A DNA stretch of 64,000 nucleotides. It comes from Pseudomonas spelaei. Lineage in GTDB: Bacteria > Pseudomonadota > Gammaproteobacteria > Pseudomonadales > Pseudomonadaceae. The stretch covers positions 62,001-126,000 of the forward strand of contig NZ_WNNK01000019.1 of the NCBI RefSeq assembly GCF_009724245.1. Direction: 5' to 3'. Made by a program: the position numbers and the translations under genes. Below are positions 42,877 through 51,284 of this stretch, piece by piece. The notes beneath the pieces are model-generated. The model searched no databases and was not told where the DNA came from. It saw only the letters and a list, made by a program, of their open reading frames with translations. Every line of letters begins with the position of its first letter. Within the stretch, counting starts at the first letter, position 1.

Positions 42877-43841
42877 CCCGCTTGAGCGACATCGACCGCT
42901 GTGAAATCGAAGCACACGACTCCATCGATGCTCAGGCTGCCAGCTGGTTTGCGCGTAACCGTAACGACAGCAGTCGCGCCAACCGCAAGGCATTTGCCAC
43001 CTGGCAAACCGTGCCGGCCCATGCCCGCGCCTACGCCGAATTCGAACAACTGTGGGCTGACCTCGCCCAGTTGCAGCAATTGAATAAACCGGTGGTATTG
43101 CCCACCCGCAAGCCCGCTATCTGGCGCCCGGCACTGGCAGTGGCGGCCGCTCTGGTCTGTGCCCTGTTGGCCAGCAATATCGGTGCGCCACGGACACTGT
43201 TCCACACCCAGGTCGCGGCTCATCACAAGGGCATACGCACCCTGCACCTGCCCGATGGCAGTACCTTGTACGTCAATGCCAACACGCGTTTGCGGGTCGA
43301 CTTCAATGCCCATCAACGCATCGTTCACCTGGATCAGGGCCAGCTGTACATCGAGGTGGCCGCCGATAAAGAGCGGCCGCTGTTTGTACAAGCCGGCGAG
43401 GCCAATGTGCGGGTGGTGGGCACCGGTTTCGATGTACGGCGCAGTCAGCAACAGTTGGTCGTCAGCGTCGCTCATGGCGAAGTGGCCTTCGACCCGAACC
43501 TCAAGGCTCCTGCCACCTTGCTCGGCGCACAACAACGCGCCGTCTGGCACTACGCAAAGGGCACCTTGCAACAACAAACGCTCAATGTCGGCGAGGTCGC
43601 CGACTGGCGCAGCGGGCACCTGTCGTTTCGCAATCGCGAGCTGGCCAGCCTGATCGATGAATTGGGCCTGTACCGCCCCACCGCCAGCGTTCAAGTGGAC
43701 AACGCCGTGGCGCAGTTGAAGGTCTCGGGCAATCTGGATGTGAACGATCCAGATGCTCTGCTCAATGCTCTACCGGCCCTGCTGCCGGTGAAAACCGTGG
43801 CCCTGGCAGACGGAAAAGTCAGGATCGAAGCCCGCAAGTAA
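42873..43841 (+). CDS. hxuR: FecR-family anti-sigma factor (HxuR-like)
   Basis: A 322-residue inner-membrane anti-sigma regulator. The cytoplasmic N-terminal DUF4880 part (AQAASWFARNRNDSSRANRKAFATW) is followed by one membrane segment (about residues 83-105) and a periplasmic FecR domain (LHLPDGSTLYVNANTRLRVDF, VVGTGFDVRRSQQQLVVSVAHGEV). It holds the sigma factor until the receptor signals ligand. Gene order sigma, anti-sigma, receptor supports this. Confidence 0.9.
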   Translation: MTRLSDIDRCEIEAHDSIDAQAASWFARNRNDSSRANRKAFATWQTVPAHARAYAEFEQLWADLAQLQQLNKPVVLPTRKPAIWRPALAVAAALVCALLASNIGAPRTLFHTQVAAHHKGIRTLHLPDGSTLYVNANTRLRVDFNAHQRIVHLDQGQLYIEVAADKERPLFVQAGEANVRVVGTGFDVRRSQQQLVVSVAHGEVAFDPNLKAPATLLGAQQRAVWHYAKGTLQQQTLNVGEVADWRSGHLSFRNRELASLIDELGLYRPTASVQVDNAVAQLKVSGNLDVNDPDALLNALPALLPVKTVALADGKVRIEARK

Positions 43842-43860
43842 CGCCCGAAGCTTCATACTT

Positions 43861-43879
43861 GAGAATATTTTTCATTCGC
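43861..43879. promoter_or_regulatory. Possible Fur box before the haem receptor gene
   Basis: GAGAATATTTTTCATTCGC matches 13 of 19 positions of the Fur consensus and lies in the 129-base gap before the receptor. A sigma-factor-dependent promoter should also lie here but was not identified with confidence. Confidence 0.45.
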
Positions 43880-43970
43880 ATGTGAGGTTTCTTTCTCCTG
43901 CCCCGTCTTCCTCCCGTCTGCGTTTGATACGCATGCCTTTCTGGCACTTTTTGCCGCTTTGGGGGATTTC

Positions 43971-46532
43971 ATGTTTCGCGCGCCTTACCACGTCCAGCCT
44001 CTGTTTCTTCGACCGACGCTCATCGCCTCGTGCCTGGTTTTCAGCCTGCACGCACAAGCCGAGTCGTTCGCCCTGCAACTGCCCGCCCAGTCCCTGGCCA
44101 CATCCCTGAGTCAGGTGGCGCAACAGGCGAACATCCAGTTGCTGTTCGATGAAGCCCTGCTGAAAAACGTCCAGGCGCCCGCCCTCAAAGGCGAGTACAC
44201 CCCGGAAGTGGCGATCCGTACCCTGCTGAAAAATGCTGAATTCACCCTGATCAAGGTCGGCAGCACCTACGTCGTGCGCCCCGATGAAGGCAAAACCACC
44301 AACAGCGGTACTGTCCAACTCGACGCCTTGAGTGTGATCGGTACCGGCAATCAAGTGGACTCCACCACGGTCGGCCGCTCCACCCTGACCCAGGCCGATA
44401 TCGACCGCTACCAGCCCAGCAACATTCCCAGCCTGCTCCAGACGCTGCCGGGCATCAGCATGGGTGGCTCGATGAAACCCGGCGGCCAGACCATCAACAT
44501 TCGCGGCCTGGGGGATGCCGAGGACGTGCCACTGACCGTCGACGGTGCGGCCAAGAGTAGCTTCGAGCGCTATCAACAAGGCACCGTGTTCATCGAGCCC
44601 GAACTGATCAAAAGCATCGAGGTGGAGAAAGGGCCGCACTCGGCCTTCACCGGTAATGGCGGTTTTGGCGGCACGGTCAACATGATCACCAAGGATGCCC
44701 CCGACCTGCTCAGGGACGGTCGCAATTCCGGCGCGATGCTCAAGTACAGTTACGCCAGTAATGACCATCAGCAAGTCTACAGCGGTGCCGTCTACGGCCG
44801 TACCGATGACGGTCGTTTCGACGCCCTGGCCTATCTGACCCAGCGTGACGGCGGCGACATGAAGCTGGCCGCGACGCTGCCCGACCCTGGCAATAACTAC
44901 CCGATCAACCCCAAGCGCCTGCCCAATAGCGCCCAGGATGTGGACGGCAAGCTATTCAAGCTCAACATGCACCTCACCGACGAACACAGCGTCGGTCTGT
45001 CCTATTCCCGCTCCCACAGCCAGCGCTGGACACCGTTTTCGGCCGCAAGCTACCCCTCGCCGCCGCAGCAGTACGCCATTGATAAATATGGCTACGAAGG
45101 CGCGCTAAAACGTTTGCTCGCCAACCGCGATACCGTCGACACCACCTGGTCGAGCAAATACGAATACCAGCCGCTGGACAATCCACTGGTGGACCTGAAA
45201 CTCAGCTACTCGGAATCCACCACCGACCAGACCGACGAGCGCGACGCCAATGCACTCTTTTCCCTGGCCACGGGCGGCCGGAAGATGGACACCGCCTACA
45301 AGGACCGGACTCTCGAACTGCGCAACACCAGCCTGTTTGCCACCGGGCCACTGGAACATGCCGTGACCACGGGGGTGCAGGTCCGCAAACACAACCGCGA
45401 CACCGAAATGTGGATGCCGGGCTCCACTTACAACACCGCCAAGCATAACTACGGGCACTTCCAGCCCGCCTTCATGCCCCGCGGTAAGGTCGACACCAAC
45501 GCCTTCTACATTCAGGATGCGATCACCCTGGGCGACGTGACCCTCACCCCATCGCTGCGTTATGACCATGTGCGCAACCGAGGGGATGGCAACGACGCAC
45601 CGTATTACAACAGCCCGGACCCCGCGCTTGGTCACGACTACAGTGACCGCACCTACACCGGCTGGTCGCCGCGTCTGGCGGCGTTCTGGACGGTCACCCC
45701 GGATGTCGCGATGTTCGCCAACTGGAGCAGGACCTGGCGCGCGCCGGTGATCGACGAACAATATGAAGTCCAGGGGTTGGGCAACCGCACCGCCACCAGT
45801 GTCGACCTCAACCCGGAACGCATCACGGCGATCACCGTGGGCAACATCACCCACTTTGCCAACGTCGTCGCCAATGGCGACAACCTGCAACTGCGCACGA
45901 CGCTCTTCCATAACCGGATCGAGGACGAGATTTTCAAGGCCACCGGCGTCGGATGCGAAAACCAGACCCTCGTCGGCGGCACGATTAACGAGTCATGCAA
46001 GGGCATGCCCGCCATGTCCAACTACCGCAATATCGGCGGTATGACGATCAAGGGCTTCGAGGTCGAAAGTTACTACGACTCGACCTACCTGTTCGGTTCT
46101 CTGTCGTACTCCTGGGCCACCGGCAAACGCGACAATGCCTATACCAATCCGTGGGGGCCGAGTGTCTGGGCACGGGATATTCCGCCGGCCAAATGGGTAG
46201 TGGTACTGGGGACCAAGATCCCAGGCTGGGACGCACAAGTGGGCTGGCAAGGGCAGTTCGTACGCAAGACCGACCGCCTGCCGAGCGACAAGTACTCCGG
46301 TGGCTTGGGTTCCGGCTTAGGGGACAGGTTCTACGACCAATATGCCAACGATAGCTACAACACCCAGGGCCTGTTCGCCAATTGGAAGCCGCAGCAGGCT
46401 TACCTGAAAGGCACAGAGGTCAACTTCACCGTGGACAATCTGTTCAACAATAATTACCGGCCTGCGTTGAGTGGTGATATGGCTTACACCGAGGGGCGCA
46501 ATGCCAAGATCAGCGTGACGCGGTTCTTCTAA
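43971..46532 (+). CDS. hxuA: TonB-dependent haem/haemoglobin receptor with signalling domain (HxuA-like)
   Basis: An 853-residue outer-membrane transducer. Signal peptide about residues 1-30 (cleavage near LHAQAES), an STN signalling domain (FALQLPAQSLATSLSQVAQQ to about residue 105), a plug with INIRGLGDAEDVPLTVDGA, and a beta-barrel ending in the terminal aromatic ISVTRFF. It belongs to the haemoglobin/transferrin/lactoferrin receptor group. ATG 43971 is preferred to TTG 43959. With the sigma/anti-sigma pair upstream it senses and imports haem via TonB. No hasA haemophore gene is adjacent, which favours HxuA over HasR. Confidence 0.88.
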   Translation: MFRAPYHVQPLFLRPTLIASCLVFSLHAQAESFALQLPAQSLATSLSQVAQQANIQLLFDEALLKNVQAPALKGEYTPEVAIRTLLKNAEFTLIKVGSTYVVRPDEGKTTNSGTVQLDALSVIGTGNQVDSTTVGRSTLTQADIDRYQPSNIPSLLQTLPGISMGGSMKPGGQTINIRGLGDAEDVPLTVDGAAKSSFERYQQGTVFIEPELIKSIEVEKGPHSAFTGNGGFGGTVNMITKDAPDLLRDGRNSGAMLKYSYASNDHQQVYSGAVYGRTDDGRFDALAYLTQRDGGDMKLAATLPDPGNNYPINPKRLPNSAQDVDGKLFKLNMHLTDEHSVGLSYSRSHSQRWTPFSAASYPSPPQQYAIDKYGYEGALKRLLANRDTVDTTWSSKYEYQPLDNPLVDLKLSYSESTTDQTDERDANALFSLATGGRKMDTAYKDRTLELRNTSLFATGPLEHAVTTGVQVRKHNRDTEMWMPGSTYNTAKHNYGHFQPAFMPRGKVDTNAFYIQDAITLGDVTLTPSLRYDHVRNRGDGNDAPYYNSPDPALGHDYSDRTYTGWSPRLAAFWTVTPDVAMFANWSRTWRAPVIDEQYEVQGLGNRTATSVDLNPERITAITVGNITHFANVVANGDNLQLRTTLFHNRIEDEIFKATGVGCENQTLVGGTINESCKGMPAMSNYRNIGGMTIKGFEVESYYDSTYLFGSLSYSWATGKRDNAYTNPWGPSVWARDIPPAKWVVVLGTKIPGWDAQVGWQGQFVRKTDRLPSDKYSGGLGSGLGDRFYDQYANDSYNTQGLFANWKPQQAYLKGTEVNFTVDNLFNNNYRPALSGDMAYTEGRNAKISVTRFF

Positions 46533-46543
46533 AGCGATCTTGC

Positions 46544-46584
46544 ACCTGTAGCCGCTACCGAGGCACGAGGCAGCGGCTACAGGT
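46544..46584. repeat. Collapsed REP hairpin after the haem receptor gene
   Basis: ACCTGTAGCCGCT and AGCGGCTACAGGT are outer arms of the 14739-type REPIN with most of the centre deleted (ACCGAGGCACGAGGC between). It is positioned 12 bases after the receptor stop, where it may act in termination or mRNA protection. Confidence 0.65.
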
Positions 46585-46626
46585 CCAGTTCCAGTTCCAG
46601 TTCCAGTTCCAGTTCCAGTTCCAGTT
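46585..46626. repeat. Tandem hexamer repeat, seven copies of CCAGTT
   Basis: Seven perfect head-to-tail copies of CCAGTT directly abut the collapsed REP hairpin. Non-coding. The perfect unit suggests slippage-driven, possibly variable, copy number. Confidence 0.9.
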
Positions 46627-46733
46627 TCAGCACAACTGTACGGATAAATCTGCACCCAGCTGTAGGCACCCGCTTTTCGGGCTTTATGGCTAGATGAAGA
46701 CCCACTCCCGGTCCTTCAGATTCTGGTCCCCCC

Positions 46734-47636
46734 ATGAGCTCCCGCGAAAACACCGGCATGGCCCTCGGCTTGTTGGGTGTCATCATCTTCAGCCTCACCC
46801 TGCCCTTCACCCGCATCGTGGTGCAGGAAATCCACCCGTTGCTCAATGGCCTGGGCCGAGCACTGTTCGCGGCGGTTCCAGCGGCATTGCTGTTGCTGTG
46901 GCGCCGCGAGCAGTGGCCAACCTGGCGCCAGGTCCGTGGCCTCACGCTGGTGATCGCCGGGGTGATCCTTGGCTTTCCGGTGCTGTCGGCCTGGGCCATG
47001 CAAACCCTGCCGGCGTCCCACGGGGCGCTGGTCAACGGTCTGCAACCGCTGTGCGTGGCGTTGTACGCGGCATGGTTATCCCATGAGCGTCCGTCAAAAG
47101 CCTTCTGGGCCTGCGCGGCACTGGGCAGTGCATTGGTGTTGAGTTATGCGCTGATCACCGGAGCCGGCAGTATTCAGGCCGGCGATTTGCTGATGCTCGG
47201 GGCGATTGCCGTGGGCGGCCTGGGGTATGCCGAAGGGGGCCGACTGGCCAAGGAGATGGGCGGCTGGCAGGTAATCTGCTGGGCGCTGGTGCTGTCGACA
47301 CCGGTGTTGATCGGCCCGGTACTGTACCTGGCGATGCAGCATGAAGGACCGATTTCCCCGCGCACCTGGTGGGCGTTCGGTTACGTCTCGCTGTTTTCCC
47401 AGTTCTTCGGTTTCTTTGCCTGGTACGCCGGGCTGGCCATGGGCGGCATTGCCCGGGTCAGCCAGATTCAGCTGTTGCAGATTTTCTTCACCATCGCCTT
47501 TTCAGCGCTGTTCTTTGGCGAACACATTGAGCCGATTACCTGGCTGTTTGCCTGCGGGGTGATTGTCACGGTGATGCTGGGGCGCAAGACGGCGGTGCGG
47601 CCTGCGCCCGCAGCAATCGCTGATCAGGCCAGGTAA
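46734..47636 (+). CDS. EamA-family (DMT) transporter
   Basis: A 300-residue inner-membrane protein with ten hydrophobic segments made of two EamA repeats (GLLGVIIFSLTLPFTRIVV at the start; GDLLMLGAIAVGGLGYAEG for the second). Probably an exporter of a metabolite or amino acid. ATG 46734. Its 3' end overlaps the convergent methyltransferase gene by 13 bases. Confidence 0.87.
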   Translation: MSSRENTGMALGLLGVIIFSLTLPFTRIVVQEIHPLLNGLGRALFAAVPAALLLLWRREQWPTWRQVRGLTLVIAGVILGFPVLSAWAMQTLPASHGALVNGLQPLCVALYAAWLSHERPSKAFWACAALGSALVLSYALITGAGSIQAGDLLMLGAIAVGGLGYAEGGRLAKEMGGWQVICWALVLSTPVLIGPVLYLAMQHEGPISPRTWWAFGYVSLFSQFFGFFAWYAGLAMGGIARVSQIQLLQIFFTIAFSALFFGEHIEPITWLFACGVIVTVMLGRKTAVRPAPAAIADQAR

Positions 47637-48841
47637 CCGTCGGCTCGCAGCAGGGTTTCCAGGCAGTGTTCAGTGATGCTGTAGAACGCCTTGAGTTCCT
47701 GGATTTTCGCCAGCAACGGCGCGTTGTCCAACGGCTCGGCGCGTTTGACGGCGAGGATCATCTTGTTCTTGTTGGTGTGCTCCAACGAAATGAACTCGAA
47801 GACCTTGGTCTCGTAGCCACAGGCTTCCAGGAACAACGCCCGCAGGCTGTCGGTGACCATTTCCGCCTGCTGCCCCAGGTGCAGGCCGTATTGCAGCATC
47901 GGCTTGAGCAGCACCGGGCTCTGGATCTGCAGGCGGATCTGCTTGTGGCAGCACGGCGAGCACATGATGATCGACGCACCGGAGCGGATACCCGTGTGGA
48001 TTGCATAGTCGGTGGCAATGTCGCAGGCATGCAGGGCGATCATCACGTCCAGCTCGCTGGGCGCCACACTGCGCACGTCACCGCACTTGAACACCAGCCC
48101 CGGGTGCTCCAGCTGGGCGGCGGCGTTGTTGCACAGGGTGACCATGTCTTCACGCAATTCAACGCCGGTTACCTGGCCCTCGGCCTTGAGGGTATTGCGC
48201 AGGTAATCGTGGATGGCGAACGTCAGGTAGCCCTTGCCCGAACCGAAGTCTGCGACCCGTACCGGCTGGTCCAGCTTCAAGGGTGACGAGGTCAGCGCAT
48301 GGCTGAACACTTCGATGAACTTGTTGATCTGCTTCCACTTGCGCGACATCGCCGGGATCAACTCGTGCCTGGCGTTGGTCACGCCCAGGTCGGCGAGAAA
48401 CGGGCGGCTCAGGTCGAGGAAGCGATGTTTCTCACGGTTATGCTCGGCGGACGGCGCTTCGCGCAATTGCTGTGGCTTGCTTTTGAACAACGAGCTTTTG
48501 TTCTTCTTGCTGTATTCCAGCTGGGCTTCGTCGGTCACGGAAAGCAAATGCGCGTTCTTGAACGACGCCGGCAACAACTCGGCAATCGCCGCTACGCCAT
48601 CGGCCAGGGAGAAATTCTTGGTGATATCACGGGTCTTGTAGCGATAGACAAAGGACAGGCAAGGCTGCTCCTTGAGCGTCGTCGGCTTGATGATCAACCG
48701 TTGCAGGTCCGCTTCACTGCCGACGTACTTGGCCAGCACCAGCTTGATAAAGGCGTTTTGCTCAAGGCTGGCGCTCAGCAGTTCGAGGAACTGTGCGTGA
48801 TGATCCGGCGCAAGGCTGGCAGGTTTAGCGGTGACGGACAT
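47624..48841 (-). CDS. SAM-dependent methyltransferase (Methyltransf_32/METTL25-like)
   Basis: A 405-residue protein with an N-terminal helical region, a KxW-rich linker (AMSRKWKQINKFIEVF) and a class I methyltransferase domain from about residue 200: VRVADFGSGKGYLTFAIHDYL is the SAM site, followed by VTGVELREDMV and ALHACDIATDYAIHTGI. The CSPCCHKQI stretch is typical of this family, thought to act on RNA or translation-associated substrates. ATG 48841 is used. Substrate not known. Confidence 0.82.
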   Translation of the reverse strand: MSVTAKPASLAPDHHAQFLELLSASLEQNAFIKLVLAKYVGSEADLQRLIIKPTTLKEQPCLSFVYRYKTRDITKNFSLADGVAAIAELLPASFKNAHLLSVTDEAQLEYSKKNKSSLFKSKPQQLREAPSAEHNREKHRFLDLSRPFLADLGVTNARHELIPAMSRKWKQINKFIEVFSHALTSSPLKLDQPVRVADFGSGKGYLTFAIHDYLRNTLKAEGQVTGVELREDMVTLCNNAAAQLEHPGLVFKCGDVRSVAPSELDVMIALHACDIATDYAIHTGIRSGASIIMCSPCCHKQIRLQIQSPVLLKPMLQYGLHLGQQAEMVTDSLRALFLEACGYETKVFEFISLEHTNKNKMILAVKRAEPLDNAPLLAKIQELKAFYSITEHCLETLLRADGYLA

Positions 48842-48943
48842 GAACAAAAACGCCTCGGGCAGGGAATGCCGGGCATTTTAGGGCGGATGGGGCTTGAGGG
48901 CACGGGGTTATTTGATCAACGGTCAATGGGGGAGCTGGGCTCG

Positions 48944-49030
48944 TGTGGGAGCTGGCTTGCCTGCGATAGCATCACCTCGGTGTATCTGACGTATCGAGGC
49001 GCCTGCATCGCAGGCAAGCCAGCTCCCACA
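48944..49030. repeat. REPIN-type inverted repeat (GTGGGAGCTGGCTTGCCTGCGAT family)
   Basis: Arms TGTGGGAGCTGGCTTGCCTG and CAGGCAAGCCAGCTCCCACA are exact complements, with a centre containing CATCACCTCGGTGT. Located upstream of the methyltransferase start and just after the TPM gene stop. Confidence 0.88.
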
Positions 49031-49038
49031 GTGGGGTC

Positions 49039-49656
49039 CTATTCGAGCACCACCAACCGATTCGGCAGCTCATTGCGGGTCTGCGTCAGCGGCACATGCA
49101 CCTTGAGCAATTCCCCGCTGGCTTCAATGCAGGCGATAAACCCGGCCAATGTCTGCCCCTGTTTCACCTGCTGGGTGAAGGCTTTGACGATGGCATCCCA
49201 ACTGCTGTCGTCCAGGCGTTTGGAGATGCCGTCATCCACCAGGATTTCCACATAACGCTCGGCTTCGCTGACAAAAATCAGCACCCCGGTGCTGCCCACC
49301 GTGTGGTGCAGGTTCTGCTCCAGGAACTGCCGCCGCGCCAGGTTCGATGCCCGCCAGTGCCGCACGGAACGCGGGATCAGCCGAGTAGTGATCTTCGGCA
49401 AACGGAACAGCAGGCAAAACACGATAAAGGTCGCCCACTGTGCCAGCAGCAACGTGTGCATGGTCAGCCAGCCGGACAGGTAATGAATGATCCCCGGCAC
49501 CACCAGCGCCAGCAGGCTGGCCCACAGCAGCGGGATGTAGGCGTAATCGTCGGCCCGGGCGGCCAACACGGTCACCAGCTCTGCGTCGGTCTGTTGCTCG
49601 ACCTTGGCGATCGCTTCGGCGACCTGGCGTTGTTCGTGTTCGGTCAGTAGTGCCAT
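49039..49656 (-). CDS. TPM-domain membrane protein
   Basis: A 205-residue protein whose TPM (TLP18.3/Psb32/MOLO-1) domain is split: the N-terminal part (EQRQVAEAIAKVEQQTDAELVTVLAARADDYAYIP) is followed by two hydrophobic segments (about 42-85), then the C-terminal part (TGVLIFVSEAERYVEILVDDGI). Third gene of the LemA-TPM-TPM operon. Function unknown. Membrane integrity and protein quality control have been suggested for relatives. Confidence 0.83.
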   Translation of the reverse strand: MALLTEHEQRQVAEAIAKVEQQTDAELVTVLAARADDYAYIPLLWASLLALVVPGIIHYLSGWLTMHTLLLAQWATFIVFCLLFRLPKITTRLIPRSVRHWRASNLARRQFLEQNLHHTVGSTGVLIFVSEAERYVEILVDDGISKRLDDSSWDAIVKAFTQQVKQGQTLAGFIACIEASGELLKVHVPLTQTRNELPNRLVVLE

Positions 49657-49684
49657 GGTTGCAGATGCTCTTTAGTTATTGTCA

Positions 49685-50419
49685 TTACCAGCCGCCCGAG
49701 GCCCCGCCACCGCCGAAACCACCACCGCCGCCTCTGAATCCACCGCCGCCACCGCCTCCGCCACCACCGCGCCCACTGCTGCTGAGAATGGCGAGAAGGA
49801 TGGCGCCGACTGGCAGTCCCATGCGATTGCACAGCCACAGCACGATCAACAACAACACGAACAAGCCGATGGAAAACGCCGGATTATCCTTGGCAAAATT
49901 GGGGTCCGCCACACGCGCCGGCACGGCCAGTGGATCACCGCCCACCACCTGCACCATCGCCGCGACACCATCGCTGATGCCCTTGCTGTAATTACCAGCC
50001 TTGAACGAAGGCGCCATCACCTGGTTGATGATCACCCAGGACTGCGCATCGGTCAGCACGCCTTCCAGGCCGTAGCCGACTTCGATGCGCAATTTGCGCT
50101 CATCCCGGGCGACGATCAACAGCGCGCCGTTGTCCTTGCCCTTCTGGCCAATGCCCCACTGGCGGCCCAATTGATAACCGTAGTCTTCAATGGGCACGCC
50201 TTGCAGGTCGGGCACGGTGACCACCACGATCTGGTCACCGCTGGTCTGCTCCAGCGCCTGCAATTGCTGGGTCAGTTGCTCGCGCACGGCCGGGTCGATC
50301 ATCTGGGCAGTGTCCACCACCCGGCCCGTCAACGCGGGAAACGCCAGCGCCGCCTGGACGGTGGTTACACATGCCAGGAGCCACAGCGCCAGGCCTATCC
50401 GTAGTAAACGCATCGACAC
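49685..50419 (-). CDS. TPM-domain protein, YgcG-like, with glycine-rich tail
   Basis: A 244-residue protein. Signal peptide about residues 1-26, periplasmic TPM domain (LTGRVVDTAQMIDPAVREQL, DNGALLIVARDERKLRIEVGYGLEG), a C-terminal membrane segment near residue 190, then a tail of glycine runs interrupted by FR and FG and ending GASGGW. The tail is typical of this family. Lies 15 bases downstream of lemA and 28 bases before the second TPM gene, all leftward. Confidence 0.88.
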   Translation of the reverse strand: MSMRLLRIGLALWLLACVTTVQAALAFPALTGRVVDTAQMIDPAVREQLTQQLQALEQTSGDQIVVVTVPDLQGVPIEDYGYQLGRQWGIGQKGKDNGALLIVARDERKLRIEVGYGLEGVLTDAQSWVIINQVMAPSFKAGNYSKGISDGVAAMVQVVGGDPLAVPARVADPNFAKDNPAFSIGLFVLLLIVLWLCNRMGLPVGAILLAILSSSGRGGGGGGGGGGFRGGGGGFGGGGASGGW

Positions 50420-50434
50420 CTCATTGAAGCGTTA

Positions 50435-51043
50435 TCAGAACTTCACTTGCGGTGCTTTATCAGCATCAGCGCTGGTGGCTTCGAAGTTCGCGCGGATCGG
50501 CAAATCGCTGTACATCACGGTGTGCCACAGACGGCCAGGGAACGTACGGATCTCGGTGTTATAGGCCTGCACGGCGGCAATAAAGTCACGACGGGCCACG
50601 CTGATGCGGTTTTCCGTGCCTTCAAGCTGCGACTGCAAGGCCAGGAAGTTCTGGTTGGCTTTCAGGTCCGGATAGCGTTCAGACACCACCATCAGACGGC
50701 TGAGAGCACCGCTCAAGCCATCCTGGGCTTGCTGGAACTGCTTGAGTTTTTCCGGGTTGTCCAGGGTGCTGGCATCGACCTGGATCGACGTGGCCTTGGC
50801 CCGCGCCTCGATCACGGCGGTCAGGGTGTCTTGTTCATGGGCGGCGTAGCCCTTGACCACTTCCACCAGGTTGGGAATCAGGTCGGCGCGTCGCTGGTAC
50901 TGGTTCTGTACCTGGGCCCAGGCCGCCTTGGCCTGCTCGTCCAGGGTCGGGATCTTGTTGATGCCGCAACCGCTGAGCACCGTGCCGAGCAGCAACAATG
51001 CCGCGGCCTTGAAGCCCCAGCGGTAACCTTGAATGACTGACAT
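50435..51043 (-). CDS. lemA: LemA-family lipoprotein
   Basis: A 202-residue LemA-family protein. An N-terminal hydrophobic segment ends in the lipobox LSGC at about residue 26, followed by a four-helix coiled domain (QVQNQYQRRADLIPNLVEVVKGYAAHE, YNTEIRTFPGRLW). First gene of the LemA-TPM-TPM operon, a conserved partnership of unknown biochemical role at the envelope. This is the LemA-family protein and is distinct from the GacS sensor once called LemA. Confidence 0.88.
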   Translation of the reverse strand: MSVIQGYRWGFKAAALLLLGTVLSGCGINKIPTLDEQAKAAWAQVQNQYQRRADLIPNLVEVVKGYAAHEQDTLTAVIEARAKATSIQVDASTLDNPEKLKQFQQAQDGLSGALSRLMVVSERYPDLKANQNFLALQSQLEGTENRISVARRDFIAAVQAYNTEIRTFPGRLWHTVMYSDLPIRANFEATSADADKAPQVKF

Positions 51044-51284
51044 TGTGTTTCTCCCTGCTCAACCCTATGGAATTTGGTAACCCTATACATCTCGCGCCTG
51101 GGGCATAATCCGCCACCACCCACTGGATTGCATCGAGCCAATCAGCTAAAAGATGCCCAGCGCGAACAAGAGTTCAGAAGTGTGCTGCATTTATCTGAAC
51201 AATACCCGAACAACAATAGACGCTCCCCAGACTTTGGCGCCGTAGCGCTCAGCGCCGGCCCCGAGGCTGCGAGAAAGGATATTC

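Noticed and set aside
43971..46532. Assignment as HasR
   Set aside because: No hasA haemophore or has secretion genes follow, and length and layout fit HxuA better.
46585..46626. CRISPR-like repeats
   Set aside because: Six-base units without spacers; a simple tandem repeat. No cas genes in the window.
49650..49991. Proline-rich plus-strand frame opposite the TPM protein tail
   Set aside because: It is the complement of the glycine-repeat tail codons and has no ribosome site or family match.
50435..51043. LemA as the GacS global-regulator sensor kinase
   Set aside because: The old name lemA was used for gacS, but this is the short LemA-family lipoprotein with no kinase domain.
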